From: an uncultured Acidimicrobiia bacterium
Lineage (GTDB): Bacteria > Actinomycetota > Acidimicrobiia > Acidimicrobiales > CAIXPF01
NCBI GenBank assembly: GCA_903921205.1
Contig: CAIXPF010000198.1
Location: forward strand, 1 to 44,446
Length of the DNA stretch: 44,446 bases
Direction: 5' to 3'
Part shown: piece after piece, positions 32,021 to 41,293 of the stretch
How positions within the stretch are numbered: position 1 is the stretch's first letter
How the letters are laid out: the number at the start of each line of letters is the position of its first letter
The notes under the pieces: model-generated
The model's database searches: none
What the model saw: the letters and a program-made list of their open reading frames with translations, nothing else
Told to the model about the DNA's origin: nothing
Translations under genes and position numbers: made by a program

Positions 32021-33022
32021 ATGAACGCCGGCGGCAGCTCGGCGGCCCGGGCGGTGATCGAGCTCGACGACGTGCAACGCGCGGCCGACCGGTTGCGCGG
32101 GGTCGCCCATCGCACCCCGGTGCTGCACTCCGCCGCCATCGACGAACTCGCCGGGGCCGAGGTGTTCATCAAGGCCGAGTGCTTCCAGCGCACCGGGTCC
32201 TTCAAGTTCCGCGGGGCGTACAACGCCCTGGCGGCTCTGCCGGAGGACCAGCGCCGCCGTGGCGTGGTGACCGGGTCCTCGGGCAACCATGCCGCTGCGG
32301 TGGCGCTCGCAGCCCGGCTGTTCGGGGTGGCCGCCACGGTGGTCATGCCCGAGGACGCCCCGGCCAACAAGCGGGCCGCCACCGAGGCCTACGGGGCGAC
32401 GGTGGTGGGCTATGACCGCTACCGGGAGGACCGTGACCGGCGCTGTGCCGAGCTGGCCGAGCGACACGGGCTGGTGGTGGTCCCGGCGTTCGACGACGCA
32501 ACGGTCATGGCCGGCCAGGGAACCCTGGCCCTCGAGCTGTTCGAGGAGGTGCCCGACCTCGACGTGCTCGTGGTGTGTGTCGGTGGCGGTGGCCTGATGG
32601 CCGGTTGTGCCACGGTCGCCAAGGCCCGTGACCGGGCCGTGGAGGTGGTCGGGGTGGAACCGGCCGCCGGCGACGACCATCGCCGCAGCCTCGCGGCGGG
32701 GGAGCGGGTGCGGCTCGACGGGGTGCCCCGGTCCATCGCCGACGGTCAGCTGGTGGTCGCCCCGGGGGAGCTCACCTTCGCCGTCAACCGACAGCGGGTG
32801 GACCGTTTCGAGACCGTCACCGACGAGGAGATCGTCGTGGCGATGGGGTTGCTGTTCGAACGGGTGAAGGTGGTGGCCGAACCGAGCGGTGCCTCGGCGC
32901 TGGCTGCGGTGCTCTCCGGTGCGGTGGGCCGACGCGGCGCGCGCATCGGGGTCACCCTCTCCGGCGGCAACATCGACGCCGCCCGCTTCGCCGCCCTGCT
33001 GGCCCCGCCCGCTGCCGGGTAG
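32021..33022 (+). CDS. Threonine/serine dehydratase-like PLP enzyme
   Basis: A 333-residue fold-type II PLP enzyme. Schiff-base Lys62 is in GSFKFRGAYNAL. The 'SSGNHAAAV' (86-94) and phosphate-binding 'GGGG' (188-191) loops are in place, and 'VTLSGGN' is near the end. No C-terminal ACT regulatory domain is present, so this would be a catabolic threonine dehydratase or a serine racemase. ATG 32021 lies 19 nt after the PPOX stop, probably the same operon. Confidence 0.9.
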   Translation: MNAGGSSAARAVIELDDVQRAADRLRGVAHRTPVLHSAAIDELAGAEVFIKAECFQRTGSFKFRGAYNALAALPEDQRRRGVVTGSSGNHAAAVALAARLFGVAATVVMPEDAPANKRAATEAYGATVVGYDRYREDRDRRCAELAERHGLVVVPAFDDATVMAGQGTLALELFEEVPDLDVLVVCVGGGGLMAGCATVAKARDRAVEVVGVEPAAGDDHRRSLAAGERVRLDGVPRSIADGQLVVAPGELTFAVNRQRVDRFETVTDEEIVVAMGLLFERVKVVAEPSGASALAAVLSGAVGRRGARIGVTLSGGNIDAARFAALLAPPAAG

Positions 33023-33090
33023 CGCCGGCCCGGACGGACGCCCCGGGCTGGGACCGACGCGCCGACGTGACCCGGTCCGTCCCGGCCGGT

Positions 33091-33118
33091 CCGTTGGGGC
33101 TTGTCCGTTGGGGCTTGT
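33091..33118. repeat. 14-bp tandem duplication in an intergenic gap
   Basis: CCGTTGGGGCTTGT occurs twice in a row. It is within the 110-bp convergent gap between the dehydratase and the CopD-like gene, in which I see no terminator hairpin. Confidence 0.65.
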
Positions 33119-33131
33119 CCGGGGCGACGGG

Positions 33132-33548
33132 TCAGGCGCCGCCGACCCCGCCGAGCTGCACGCCGAGCAGCACCGCGGCGATGGCCGTGAACAGGCCCAC
33201 CGCACCCCACATGCCGCGTGCTGCGGGAGTCTTGGCCTGGCTGTGCAGGAAGGCGCCGATGCCCGACGCCGCAACCAGCATCAGCTTGACGAACAGGGTG
33301 ACCTGGTAGCCGGGCGGGGTGTTGGCCAGGTCGACGGCCATGATGTTCCACACGCCGGTCAGCACGGCGACCGCGAACGCGGGCCAGGCGATGCGGTTGA
33401 ACTGGCGCGCGAAGGACTTTGGCAGGTCGCCACCGGCGGCCCGGATGACCGGTAGCAGGCCCAGCAGGGTGATCTGGCCGCCCACCCACACGGTGACGGC
33501 GAGCACGTGGAGGGTGAGACGGATGGTACGGACGGTGAGGGGCAGCAT
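33132..33548 (-). CDS. CopD-like four-helix membrane protein
   Basis: A 138-residue membrane protein. Helices at about 8-30 ('TLHVLAVTVWVGGQITLLGLLP'), 53-72, 82-100 and 112-132. The histidine in TLHVLAVTVWVGG and the order of helices resemble the CopD/DUF2269-like family, in which a histidine may bind copper or haem. Function not proven. ATG 33548. A weak TAGAAC lies upstream on the minus strand. Confidence 0.65.
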   Translation of the reverse strand: MLPLTVRTIRLTLHVLAVTVWVGGQITLLGLLPVIRAAGGDLPKSFARQFNRIAWPAFAVAVLTGVWNIMAVDLANTPPGYQVTLFVKLMLVAASGIGAFLHSQAKTPAARGMWGAVGLFTAIAAVLLGVQLGGVGGA

Positions 33549-33604
33549 GCACTGTCGGTTCTACCCGACCATGGCGTCGAGCGACCAGTGCGGCCGCACC
33601 GGCG

Positions 33605-33610
33605 TAGTCT
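33605..33610 (+). promoter_or_regulatory. Leaderless -10 box (TAGTCT)
   Basis: TAGTCT, then 6 nt, then ATG 33617. Confidence 0.6.
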
Positions 33611-33616
33611 TCGCCG

Positions 33617-34204
33617 ATGCGACCGGAGTTGTATCCCGCAGGGGCGCGTGAGCTGCAGGCCCAGTTCGACACGACCCGCCTCGCCGACCGGCTCGAGGAA
33701 CGCTCGGTATTCGACGCGCTCGAGGCCTGGCAGGTCAAGGTGATCGAACGGTCGACGTTCTTCTTCCTGGCCACCGCCGATGCCGACGGTTGGCCCGACG
33801 TCTCCTACAAGGGCGGGGCGCCGGGGTTCGTCGAGGTGCTCGACCCGACCACGCTGGCCTTCCCCAGCTACGACGGCAACGGCATGTTCCGTTCGATGGG
33901 CAACATCGCGGACACCGGCAAGGTGTCGTTGCTGTTCGTCGACTTCGACAAGCCCAAGCGGATCCGGGTGCACGGCACGGCCGTGCTGCACGACGATCCG
34001 GCGTGGCTGGACCGTTTCGCCGGGGCCGAGCTGGTGGTGGAGGTGCGGATCGGCCGGGCGTTCTTCAACTGCCCGCGCTACCTGCACAACCTCGCCGGCG
34101 GCGAACTGTCCCCGCACGCGCCCCGTGACGGGCACACCGTGGCCGAGCCGGAGTGGAAGTCGTTGCCGGAGTGGGCCGAGGTGCTTCCCCGGCAGGCGGG
34201 ATGA
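33617..34204 (+). CDS. Pyridoxamine-5'-phosphate-oxidase-like FMN-binding protein
   Basis: A 195-residue split-barrel protein. 'TFFFLATADADGWPDVSYKGGAPGF' (about 47-71) and 'LAFPSYDGNGMFRSMGNI' (80-97) are typical of the family branch with general FMN-binding flavoprotein members; 'RAFFNCPRYL' lies near the C-terminus. Enzymatic role unknown. It is probably transcribed leaderless. The stop overlaps the next gene's ATG by 4 nt, coupling it to the MFS-like transporter. Confidence 0.84.
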   Translation: MRPELYPAGARELQAQFDTTRLADRLEERSVFDALEAWQVKVIERSTFFFLATADADGWPDVSYKGGAPGFVEVLDPTTLAFPSYDGNGMFRSMGNIADTGKVSLLFVDFDKPKRIRVHGTAVLHDDPAWLDRFAGAELVVEVRIGRAFFNCPRYLHNLAGGELSPHAPRDGHTVAEPEWKSLPEWAEVLPRQAG

Positions 34205-35439
34205 CCGAGCCGTCCGATCACTGGCGGCTGGCCTTCATCGGTGCGTTGTCGCTGTCGGCCGCCGGCACCGCGGTGGGGCTGCTGGCGGCGACCTCCGTCA
34301 CGACCGGCGCCGGTGCCGACGGTGGTGCCGGCCGGACGGCCCTGTTCATCACGTTCATGATGGGCCCGACCGTCCTGGCGCCGTTGGTGCCGCGCCTGGG
34401 GCAGCGCCTCGGGTCGCGCCGCACCTTCGCGGTCGCCAGCGCCGTGACCGCAGCGCTGTGGCTGGCGGCGGGCGTGGTGCTGCTGAGCGGTACGGCGCCG
34501 CTGTGGACGATCCTCGCCACCGGCGCGCTCGTCGGCTTCCCGCTGACGGTGACCCAGGTCTACAAGCCGCTGATCTCCTCGGCATTCCTCACCGGGAAGG
34601 GCCTGGCCGTGGCCCACTCCTACCAGGGTCTGATCGGCGGCGTGGCGTTCATGGTCGGCGCGCTCGGCGGCGGAGTGCTGGTCGATCGGAGCGGGCCGGG
34701 CTGGGCGATGGTGGTCAACGGGGTGCTCTCGGTGCCGATCGCCGTCGTGTGCTGGTTCGGCCGGCCGGCCCGGGAGCCCCGGCCCGCCCGGGTCGACCAG
34801 AGCGGTCTGGCCGACATCCGTCGTCTCCTGGCCGATCGACCGGCGTTGCGCCGGGCCCTCGCTCTGGCGGCTGGGGCTGTGGCCTGTCTCGGCCCGATGA
34901 GCTCGATGGCGGTGCCGGTCACCTCGGCCCTGCGCCCTGTGGGCGGGGCAGTGGCCCAGGGCGGGGCCACGGCGGCCGGGCTGTTCATGGCGGCCATGGC
35001 CGCAGGCCGGATCGGGTCGCCGAGGCTGGTCGACAGCGTCGGCGACCGCCTCGGCACGATGGCCGCTGCGCTGGCCGTCGACGCCGCCGCCGGGCTGGTG
35101 CTGGTGCTGTTCGCAGTCGTGTCGTGGATCCTGACCGGTTCGCCGGAGTTGGTGGCCTGGGTCGTGGTCGGTGCGGTGTTCGGGCTGACCCGCTTCGCCG
35201 GGCGGTCGTTGTGCGTCGGCGCGATCGGTGAGGCCGTCGACGACCACGACCGGTCGCTGGCCATGGCCGCGCTGACGACGGTCGCGGCGGTCGCCACCCC
35301 GCTCGGTGCCATCGCCTGGGGATTGGCCATCGACGGCGTCTCGGCGGTCGGTGCGCTGATCGGCGCTGGTACCGCGATGGTGCTCATCGCTGCCACGGTG
35401 CGCTCCCGGGCGGCCGTGACGGTCGCGGTGGAGGCCTGA
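34201..35439 (+). CDS. MFS-like transporter, first of a tandem pair
   Basis: A 412-residue membrane protein with about 12 helices in two halves separated at residue 195 by a soluble loop 'GRPAREPRPARVDQSGL'. It has the MFS-like segment 'RLGQRLGSRRTFAVASAVTAALWL' after helix 2. Substrate unknown. ATG 34201 overlaps the FMN-protein stop (ATGA). The sequence around 'VYKPLISSAFLTGKGLAVAHSYQG' recurs in the next gene, so the two are paralogues. Confidence 0.85.
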   Translation: MTEPSDHWRLAFIGALSLSAAGTAVGLLAATSVTTGAGADGGAGRTALFITFMMGPTVLAPLVPRLGQRLGSRRTFAVASAVTAALWLAAGVVLLSGTAPLWTILATGALVGFPLTVTQVYKPLISSAFLTGKGLAVAHSYQGLIGGVAFMVGALGGGVLVDRSGPGWAMVVNGVLSVPIAVVCWFGRPAREPRPARVDQSGLADIRRLLADRPALRRALALAAGAVACLGPMSSMAVPVTSALRPVGGAVAQGGATAAGLFMAAMAAGRIGSPRLVDSVGDRLGTMAAALAVDAAAGLVLVLFAVVSWILTGSPELVAWVVVGAVFGLTRFAGRSLCVGAIGEAVDDHDRSLAMAALTTVAAVATPLGAIAWGLAIDGVSAVGALIGAGTAMVLIAATVRSRAAVTVAVEA

Positions 35440-35521
35440 GTGGCCGCCCCCGGCCGGGCGAAGGGACCGCATCCGGTCGGTTGCCGTGTGCCGGCAGGGT
35501 CGGATCCAGAGGGAGGCTGTC

Positions 35522-36811
35522 ATGGATTCTGATTTCGGCGACCGTGCGGCCCGGCGGTGGCGGGTCGCCTACGTTGCGGCGCTGGCCTCGACGGTCGCGG
35601 GGACCGGCATGGTCCTGCTGGCCGCGACCACGGTCACCACCACCGCTGCCACCAGCGGCAGTGGTGGCAGCCGCACTGCGGTGTTCCTCGCTCTGATGAT
35701 GATCCCCGGCATCCTGGCCCCGGTGGTGCCCTCCTGCGGCAGCCGGTTCGGTGAGCAACGCACGGCAGCGGTGGCCAATGCGCTGTCGGCGTCGGTCTGG
35801 CTCGTTGCGGGCCTGCTCGTGGTGACCGGAAGCACTCCGGTGCGGGTCGTCTACGCCGCCGGCCTGCTCGGCGGGTTCCCGTTGGCGGTGAACGCGGTCT
35901 ACAAGCCGTTGGTCTCCAAGGCGTTCCTCACCGGTGAGGGTCTGGCGATGGCCCGCGCCTATCAGGGGGTGATCGGCGGGGTGGCCTTTGCCCTGGGTTC
36001 CCTCGCCGGTGGTGTGATCGTCAACGGTCCCGGACCGGGATGGGCGATGATCGCCAACGCCGTGCTCACCGCCCCGATCGCCGTGGTGTGCTGGTTCGGC
36101 CGACCGGCCCGCCCGGTGCCGGCCGGCCGGGCTTTCCGGAACGGTTGGGCGGAGCTGCGGGCGCTGCTGCGCCGCCATCGGTCGTTGCGTCTGGTCCTGA
36201 GCCTGGTCTCGGTGGCTCTGGTGTGCATCGGACCGTTCACCGCAATGGCCGTCCCGATCACGACGGCGGTGCGCAATGCCCGACCCACGGCACTGCCGGG
36301 CGATGTCGTGTCCGGCGCAGCGATCCTGATGGCCGCGGTGTCCTCGGGGCGGATCCTGGCCCCGTACGTGGTACGGAAGGTGGGCGATCGTGTCGGGCCG
36401 CTGGTGGGCCTGACCGTCGCCCATGCCCTCCTCAGCATCAGCACCGTGGTCTTCTCCCTGGTCTCGCTGTTGCTGAGCGGTCCCGCCCAGTTGGTGTTCT
36501 GGGCGTTCGCCGGGCTGGGGATCGGGACGTCGTACTACTCGGCGACGCCGTTCCTCACCGGCGCCATCGGCGATGCGGTCGAGCCCGCCGATCAGGCGCT
36601 GGGGATGGCCTCGCTGATGGTCGTGGCGGCGGTCATGGCCCCGGTGGGTGTCGCGGTCTGGGGTGTCAGCCTCGACCGGTTCCCCGTGACCTGGGTACTG
36701 GTCGCCGGTGGGGTCTGCCTGATGATCGAAGCGGCGGTGGGCCACCGCCTGGCGGTGGCGGCACGCGACGCCGGCAGCGACGCCTCCGCCGGGCCGACGG
36801 CAGCGGACTGA
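35522..36811 (+). CDS. MFS-like transporter, second of a tandem pair
   Basis: A 429-residue, about 12-helix membrane protein paralogous to the preceding one. Shared blocks include 'VYKPLVSKAFLTGEGLAMARAY' and 'GPGWAMIANAVLTAPIAVVC'. No signal peptide. A good ribosome site GGGAGG (35511-35516) precedes ATG 35522. The 82-bp gap to the first copy has no strong terminator, so co-transcription is possible. Substrate unknown. Confidence 0.85.
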   Translation: MDSDFGDRAARRWRVAYVAALASTVAGTGMVLLAATTVTTTAATSGSGGSRTAVFLALMMIPGILAPVVPSCGSRFGEQRTAAVANALSASVWLVAGLLVVTGSTPVRVVYAAGLLGGFPLAVNAVYKPLVSKAFLTGEGLAMARAYQGVIGGVAFALGSLAGGVIVNGPGPGWAMIANAVLTAPIAVVCWFGRPARPVPAGRAFRNGWAELRALLRRHRSLRLVLSLVSVALVCIGPFTAMAVPITTAVRNARPTALPGDVVSGAAILMAAVSSGRILAPYVVRKVGDRVGPLVGLTVAHALLSISTVVFSLVSLLLSGPAQLVFWAFAGLGIGTSYYSATPFLTGAIGDAVEPADQALGMASLMVVAAVMAPVGVAVWGVSLDRFPVTWVLVAGGVCLMIEAAVGHRLAVAARDAGSDASAGPTAAD

Positions 36812-36820
36812 GCTGTCGTC

Positions 36821-37999
36821 TCAGATCACCCCGTCGGCGCGCAGGGTGCCGACGTCGAGGCCCAATGCGCCGTACACCTCGGCGTTGTGCTGGCCGAACC
36901 CGGGGCTGACGCTCAGCCGGGGCGGCGGCCGGTGGTCGAAGCGCAGGGGGCTCTGCGGCAGGGAGATGGTGCCGTAGCTCGGGTGCTCGATGTCACGGAT
37001 GGCCTCGCGTTGACGGAGGTGGTCGTCGTGGAGCACCTCGACCAGCGTCCGCACCGGCGCGGCCGGGACCCGGTGCCGCTGGCAGGCGGCGAAGACGTCG
37101 GCCTTGGCCTGTGGCGCGGTCCAGATCCCGACGAGCTCGTCGACCTCGTCGAGGTGCGCGGCGCGGCTCGTGTTGTCGACATAGCGCGGGTCGTCGATCA
37201 GCTCGGGCCGGCCCATGGCGTTGGCCAGGTTCGTCCAGTGCTCCTCGGCGGTGCACATCAGGGCGATGGCCCCGTCGCTGGTCGGGTACACGTTGTAGGG
37301 CGCCACCGCCAGGCCGCTGTGACGGTTGCCGGTGCGTCCCGCCGAGCCGGTACCGATGAGGGTGCCCCAGTTCGACGCCATCGACATCAGGGTCACCTCC
37401 TGCATGGCCACCTCGACGTGACGTCCGACGCCGGTGTGCTCGCGCTCGAACAGCGCGGTCATCAGCCCGGCGTACAGGTGCACCCCGCCGAGGAAGTCGA
37501 CGATCTGCGGTCCGGCCTTCACCGGGGGCCCGTCGGGGAAACCGGTGACCGACATGGCGCCGCCGTAGGCCTGCACGGTGAGGTCCATGGCCAGGCGGTC
37601 GCGGTCGGGGCCGGACAGGCCGTAGCCGGAACCCGAGCCATAGCACAGCCGGGGGTTGCGCTCGTGCAGCACGTCCCAGCCGGCGCCGAGCCGGTCCAGC
37701 ACACCGGGCGCGAAGTTCTCGATGAGCACGTCGGCGGTCTCGGCGAGCTGCAGCAGCAGGTCCCGGCCGCGCGGGTGCTTGAGGTCGAGGGTGATGTCGC
37801 GCTTGCCGGCGTTGAGGATGGCGAAGGGCACCGAGCCGCCCTGGACCTGCTCCCGGCGGCGCAGCGGCTCGCCGCGCGGCGGCTCGATCTTGAGCACGTC
37901 GGCGCCGGCTGCGGCGAACAGGAACCCGCAGTACGGGCCCTGGTACACCTGGCCGAGGTCGAGCACACGGAGCCCGGCGAGGCCGGGGCCGCCGGCCAT
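36821..37999 (-). CDS. CaiB/BaiF CoA-transferase family protein
   Basis: A family III CoA transferase, 392 residues. The N-terminus '[32 protein letters not shown]' is the CoA-binding Rossmann-like start; catalytic aspartate is Asp139 in '[13 protein letters not shown]'. '[18 protein letters not shown]' matches the usual linker. Acyl donor and acceptor unknown. ATG 37999 shares bases with the upstream stop (TGATG), so it is coupled to the LLM gene, suggesting they act in one pathway. GTG 38002 is a less likely start. Confidence 0.92.
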   Translation of the reverse strand: MAGGPGLAGLRVLDLGQVYQGPYCGFLFAAAGADVLKIEPPRGEPLRRREQVQGGSVPFAILNAGKRDITLDLKHPRGRDLLLQLAETADVLIENFAPGVLDRLGAGWDVLHERNPRLCYGSGSGYGLSGPDRDRLAMDLTVQAYGGAMSVTGFPDGPPVKAGPQIVDFLGGVHLYAGLMTALFEREHTGVGRHVEVAMQEVTLMSMASNWGTLIGTGSAGRTGNRHSGLAVAPYNVYPTSDGAIALMCTAEEHWTNLANAMGRPELIDDPRYVDNTSRAAHLDEVDELVGIWTAPQAKADVFAACQRHRVPAAPVRTLVEVLHDDHLRQREAIRDIEHPSYGTISLPQSPLRFDHRPPPRLSVSPGFGQHNAEVYGALGLDVGTLRADGVI

Positions 38000-38859
38000 C
38001 ACTGCCCGCCGATGACGTCGCGGCCGTAGCGCAGCACGCTGTCGACGTCGTGCACCTGGGTGCCGAGCCCGACCATGCCGTTCACCGGGACCAGCACCCG
38101 GTGCACGCCCCGACGCTCGAGCTCGGCGATCTCCGCCGGATCATCGGGGGCGCTGACGGTGATCTCGATGCGGTCGGGGTCGCGTCCGGCGGCCTCGGCC
38201 GCCCGGCGCATCTCGTCGATGAGGTCCCACGGCTGGGCCCGGGCCGGGAAGTAGCCGTCGCCGAGCCGTCCTGCCCGCCGGGCGGCGAGCTTGGTCTGCC
38301 CGCCGACGATCACGGGGATGTCGCCCTTGGGCCGGGGCCGGCACCACATCCGGTCGAACTCGACGAAGGGACCGTGGTAGCTGGCCGGTCCCTCGGCGCT
38401 CCACAGGGCCCGCATGGCGGCGACGTAGTCGTCGGTACGGGCGCCGCGATCGGCGAAGGGGACGCCGAGGGCGTCGAACTCCTCCTGCAGCCAGCCGACC
38501 CCGATACCGAGCAGCATGCGTCCGCCGCTGAGGTGGTCGATCGACGCCAGGATCTTGGCCAGCACCAGCGGGTTGCGTTGGGGCAGGATCAGCACCCCGG
38601 TGGCCAACTTGATGGTCTTGGTCACCCCGGCGACGAAGGTGAGCCACACCAGCGGGTCGGGGATCGGCATCGAGTTGTCGGCGGTCATCTTGCCGCTGGT
38701 GGCGTAGGGGTAGACCGATTCGTAGGTGTCGGGCACGACCACGTGCTCGATGGTCCAGATCGACTCGAACCCGGCCTGCTCGGCGGCCTGGGTGATCTCG
38801 ATCGCCGCCTCGGGCTCGGTGAATCGGCCGAGGTTGGCGTAGCGCAGTCCGAACTTCAT
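37999..38859 (-). CDS. LLM-class F420-dependent oxidoreductase
   Basis: A 286-residue luciferase-like TIM barrel. '[39 protein letters not shown]' starts the barrel; '[37 protein letters not shown]' (about 91-125) and '[16 protein letters not shown]' are strong family markers. F420 as cofactor fits the sub-family; substrate unknown. ATG 38859 with AGGGGGA just upstream. It precedes the CoA transferase on the minus strand and diverges from maf. Confidence 0.93.
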   Translation of the reverse strand: MKFGLRYANLGRFTEPEAAIEITQAAEQAGFESIWTIEHVVVPDTYESVYPYATSGKMTADNSMPIPDPLVWLTFVAGVTKTIKLATGVLILPQRNPLVLAKILASIDHLSGGRMLLGIGVGWLQEEFDALGVPFADRGARTDDYVAAMRALWSAEGPASYHGPFVEFDRMWCRPRPKGDIPVIVGGQTKLAARRAGRLGDGYFPARAQPWDLIDEMRRAAEAAGRDPDRIEITVSAPDDPAEIAELERRGVHRVLVPVNGMVGLGTQVHDVDSVLRYGRDVIGGQ

Positions 38860-38887
38860 GGGTCCCCCTTGTTCGAGGTGGGCACGG

Positions 38888-38893
38888 TATCGT
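38888..38893 (+). promoter_or_regulatory. Leaderless -10 box (TATCGT) of maf
   Basis: TATCGT, then 8 nt, then ATG 38902. The maf and LLM starts are only 42 bp apart. Confidence 0.55.
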
Positions 38894-38901
38894 CGTTGGC
38901 C

Positions 38902-39495
38902 ATGCTCGTGCTCGCGTCGGCATCGCCCCGCCGCCGGCAGCTGCTGGAACCGTTCGTGCAGTTCGAGATCCGTCCGGCCGACCTCGACGAGTCGGCACGC
39001 CCGGGTGAGCAGCCCGTCGCCTACGTGGCCCGTCTGGCCGCCGAGAAGGCCGCGACGGTGGCCGCCGGGCTCGACCGCTCGACCGTCGTGCTGGCCGCAG
39101 ACACCACGGTCGACGTGGACGGCGCCATCGTCGGCAAGCCGCTCGACGCCGCCGATGCCCGGGCGATCCTGGCACGCCTGTCCGGCCGCGCCCACCGGGT
39201 GCACACCGGCGTGGCCGTCGGTGGCGAGGTGTTCGTGGTGACCACCCGGGTGCATTTCGTGGCGCTGTCGGCGTCGGACATCGACTGGTACGTGTCCACC
39301 GGCGAGCCCCTCGACGCCGCCGGGGCCTACGCCATCCAGGGGCGTGGCGGTGCGTTCGTGGCTTGCGTCGAGGGCAGCTTCACCAACGTCGTGGGCCTGC
39401 CGTTGGCGGAGACCCTGGCGGCGCTGGCGCGGGCGGGGATCGCGGTGCCGGTGGCCGCCGTGGCGGAGCGGACGGGACCGGCGCCGACCCGTTAG
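38902..39495 (+). CDS. maf: Maf-family nucleotide pyrophosphatase
   Basis: A 197-residue Maf protein, which hydrolyses nucleoside triphosphates (including modified ones) to monophosphates. The N-terminal signature '[12 protein letters not shown]' (4-15), '[24 protein letters not shown]' and '[22 protein letters not shown]' are all present. The YhdE-like pattern would suggest dTTP/UTP as substrate. ATG 38902 appears leaderless. The maf stop TAG is built into the -10 box of the next gene. Confidence 0.93.
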   Translation: MLVLASASPRRRQLLEPFVQFEIRPADLDESARPGEQPVAYVARLAAEKAATVAAGLDRSTVVLAADTTVDVDGAIVGKPLDAADARAILARLSGRAHRVHTGVAVGGEVFVVTTRVHFVALSASDIDWYVSTGEPLDAAGAYAIQGRGGAFVACVEGSFTNVVGLPLAETLAALARAGIAVPVAAVAERTGPAPTR

Positions 39496-39498
39496 CGT
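39493..39498 (+). promoter_or_regulatory. -10 box TAGCGT fused to the maf stop codon
   Basis: The TAG stop of maf (39493-39495) forms the first half of TAGCGT, which is 6 nt from ATG 39505. Confidence 0.55.
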
Positions 39499-39504
39499 CG
39501 GGCC

Positions 39505-41283
39505 ATGCCCACCGCCGACGGAGCCATTCGTGTCGCCAACTGCAGCGGTTTCTACGGAGATCGTCTCGCCGCTGCCCGGGAGCAGGTCGAGGGTGGCGAC
39601 ATCGACTACCTGACCGGGGACTGGCTGGCCGAGCTGACCATGCTGATCCTGGCCCGCACCCGGGCCGGTGGCCGCAGCGGGGGCTGGGCCCGCACGTTCC
39701 TGACCCAGATGGAGCAGGTCATGGGAACCTGCCTCGACAAGGGGATCCGGGTGGTGTCCAACGCCGGCGGACTCGATCCGGCCGGGTGCGCCGTCGCCGT
39801 CGCCGAGCTGGCCGGGAAGCTGGGCCTGGCCCCGCGCATCGCCTACGTCGCCGGTGACGACCTGATGGGCCGCCTCGACGAGCTGACTGCCGCCGGGGTG
39901 GCCTTCACCAACCTCGACACCGGCGAGTCGCTCACCGACCTCGGCGTGGAGGTCATCACCGCCAACGCCTACCTGGGCTGCTGGGGCATCGTCGACGCGC
40001 TCGGCCGCGGTGCCGACATCGTGGTCACCGGCCGCACCACCGACGCGGCCATCGTGATGGGCCCCCCGGCGCACGCCTTCGGTTGGCGTCGCGACGACTG
40101 GGACCGCCTCGCCGGTGCCTGTGTGGCCGGTCACGTCATCGAGTGCGGGGCGCAGGCCACCGGCGGGAACTACTCGTTCTTCACCGAGGTGCCGGGCATG
40201 GACTACGCCGGGTTCCCCATCGCCGAGCTGTACCCCGACGGCTCCTCGGTCATCACCAAGCACGCCGGCACCGGTGGGCAGGTGTCGATCGGTACGGTCA
40301 CCTCGCAGTTGCTCTACGAGATCAGCTCCGAGCGCTACGCCAACCCCGACGTGGTGTGCCGGTTCGACACCATCGCGCTCGAGGAGCTCGCCGTGGACCG
40401 GGTGCGCATCAGCGGTACCCGTGGCGAGCCGGCGCCACCGACGCTGAAGGTGGCGATGAACTACCAGGGCGGGTTCCGCAACGGGTTCACCTTCGCCCTC
40501 ACCGGCCTCGACATCGAGGAGAAGGCGGCGCTGCTGACCCGGCAGATGTGGTCGGCGTTCCCCGGCGGGCCCGACTACTTCGACCAGGCCCGGGTGCAGT
40601 TGATCCGCACCGATCATGCCGATCCGCAGTCGAACGAGGCGGCTACCGCCATGCTGAAGATCACGGTGAAGGACCGTGACGAGCGCAAGGTGGGCCGGGC
40701 GTTCGCCAACCAGGCGGTGGAGTTCGGTCTGGCGTCGATTCCCGGTTTCTACGGGCTGTCGGGGGCCCCCGGACCGGGGACGCCGTACGGGGTGTACTGG
40801 CCGGCGCTCATCCCCAGCGGCCTGGTGCCCCAGGAGGTGGTGCTGCTCGGCGGCGAGCGCACTGCGATCGACAACACACCGCCAGGTATGGCCGGCGCCG
40901 CGGTCGTGGTCCCGGCCGTCGAGCTGCCGGCGGTGCCGGGCGGCGCGACCGCTCGGGTACCGCTCGGTACGTTGTTCGGGGCCCGCTCCGGGGACAAGGG
41001 CGGCAATGCCAACGTCGGCCTGTTCGCCCGCTCGGCGGCGGCGTACGCCTGGCTCGAGCAGTTCCTGACCGTCGAGCGTCTGAGGGAGTTGCTGCCCGAC
41101 ACCGCCGGGTTGGAGATCCGCCGTTACTGCCTGCCCAACATCTGGTCGCTGAACTTCGTCGTCGTCGGCTTCCTCGAGGAGGGCGTGGCCGCGTCGTCGC
41201 GTCAGGACGGTCAGGCCAAGAGCCTCGGGGAGTACGTGCGGGCCAAGTACGCCGACATCCCCGAGGCACTGCTCGGGGCGTAA
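39505..41283 (+). CDS. AtuA-like (DUF1446) acyclic terpene utilisation family protein
   Basis: A 592-residue protein with the DUF1446/AtuA layout: a large N-terminal domain ('[34 protein letters not shown]', '[29 protein letters not shown]') and a C-terminal small domain with '[21 protein letters not shown]', about residues 490-590. AtuA is required for growth on terpenes in Pseudomonas, but the reaction is unknown. The N-terminal domain probably has a Rossmann-like nucleotide or cofactor site. Its stop TAA seeds the -10 box of the nitrile hydratase gene. Confidence 0.88.
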   Translation: MPTADGAIRVANCSGFYGDRLAAAREQVEGGDIDYLTGDWLAELTMLILARTRAGGRSGGWARTFLTQMEQVMGTCLDKGIRVVSNAGGLDPAGCAVAVAELAGKLGLAPRIAYVAGDDLMGRLDELTAAGVAFTNLDTGESLTDLGVEVITANAYLGCWGIVDALGRGADIVVTGRTTDAAIVMGPPAHAFGWRRDDWDRLAGACVAGHVIECGAQATGGNYSFFTEVPGMDYAGFPIAELYPDGSSVITKHAGTGGQVSIGTVTSQLLYEISSERYANPDVVCRFDTIALEELAVDRVRISGTRGEPAPPTLKVAMNYQGGFRNGFTFALTGLDIEEKAALLTRQMWSAFPGGPDYFDQARVQLIRTDHADPQSNEAATAMLKITVKDRDERKVGRAFANQAVEFGLASIPGFYGLSGAPGPGTPYGVYWPALIPSGLVPQEVVLLGGERTAIDNTPPGMAGAAVVVPAVELPAVPGGATARVPLGTLFGARSGDKGGNANVGLFARSAAAYAWLEQFLTVERLRELLPDTAGLEIRRYCLPNIWSLNFVVVGFLEEGVAASSRQDGQAKSLGEYVRAKYADIPEALLGA

Positions 41284-41286
41284 CGT
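41281..41286 (+). promoter_or_regulatory. -10 box TAACGT fused to the AtuA-like gene's stop codon
   Basis: TAA stop at 41281-41283 is the start of TAACGT, which is 7 nt from ATG 41294. Confidence 0.55.
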
Positions 41287-41293
41287 TCCGGTC

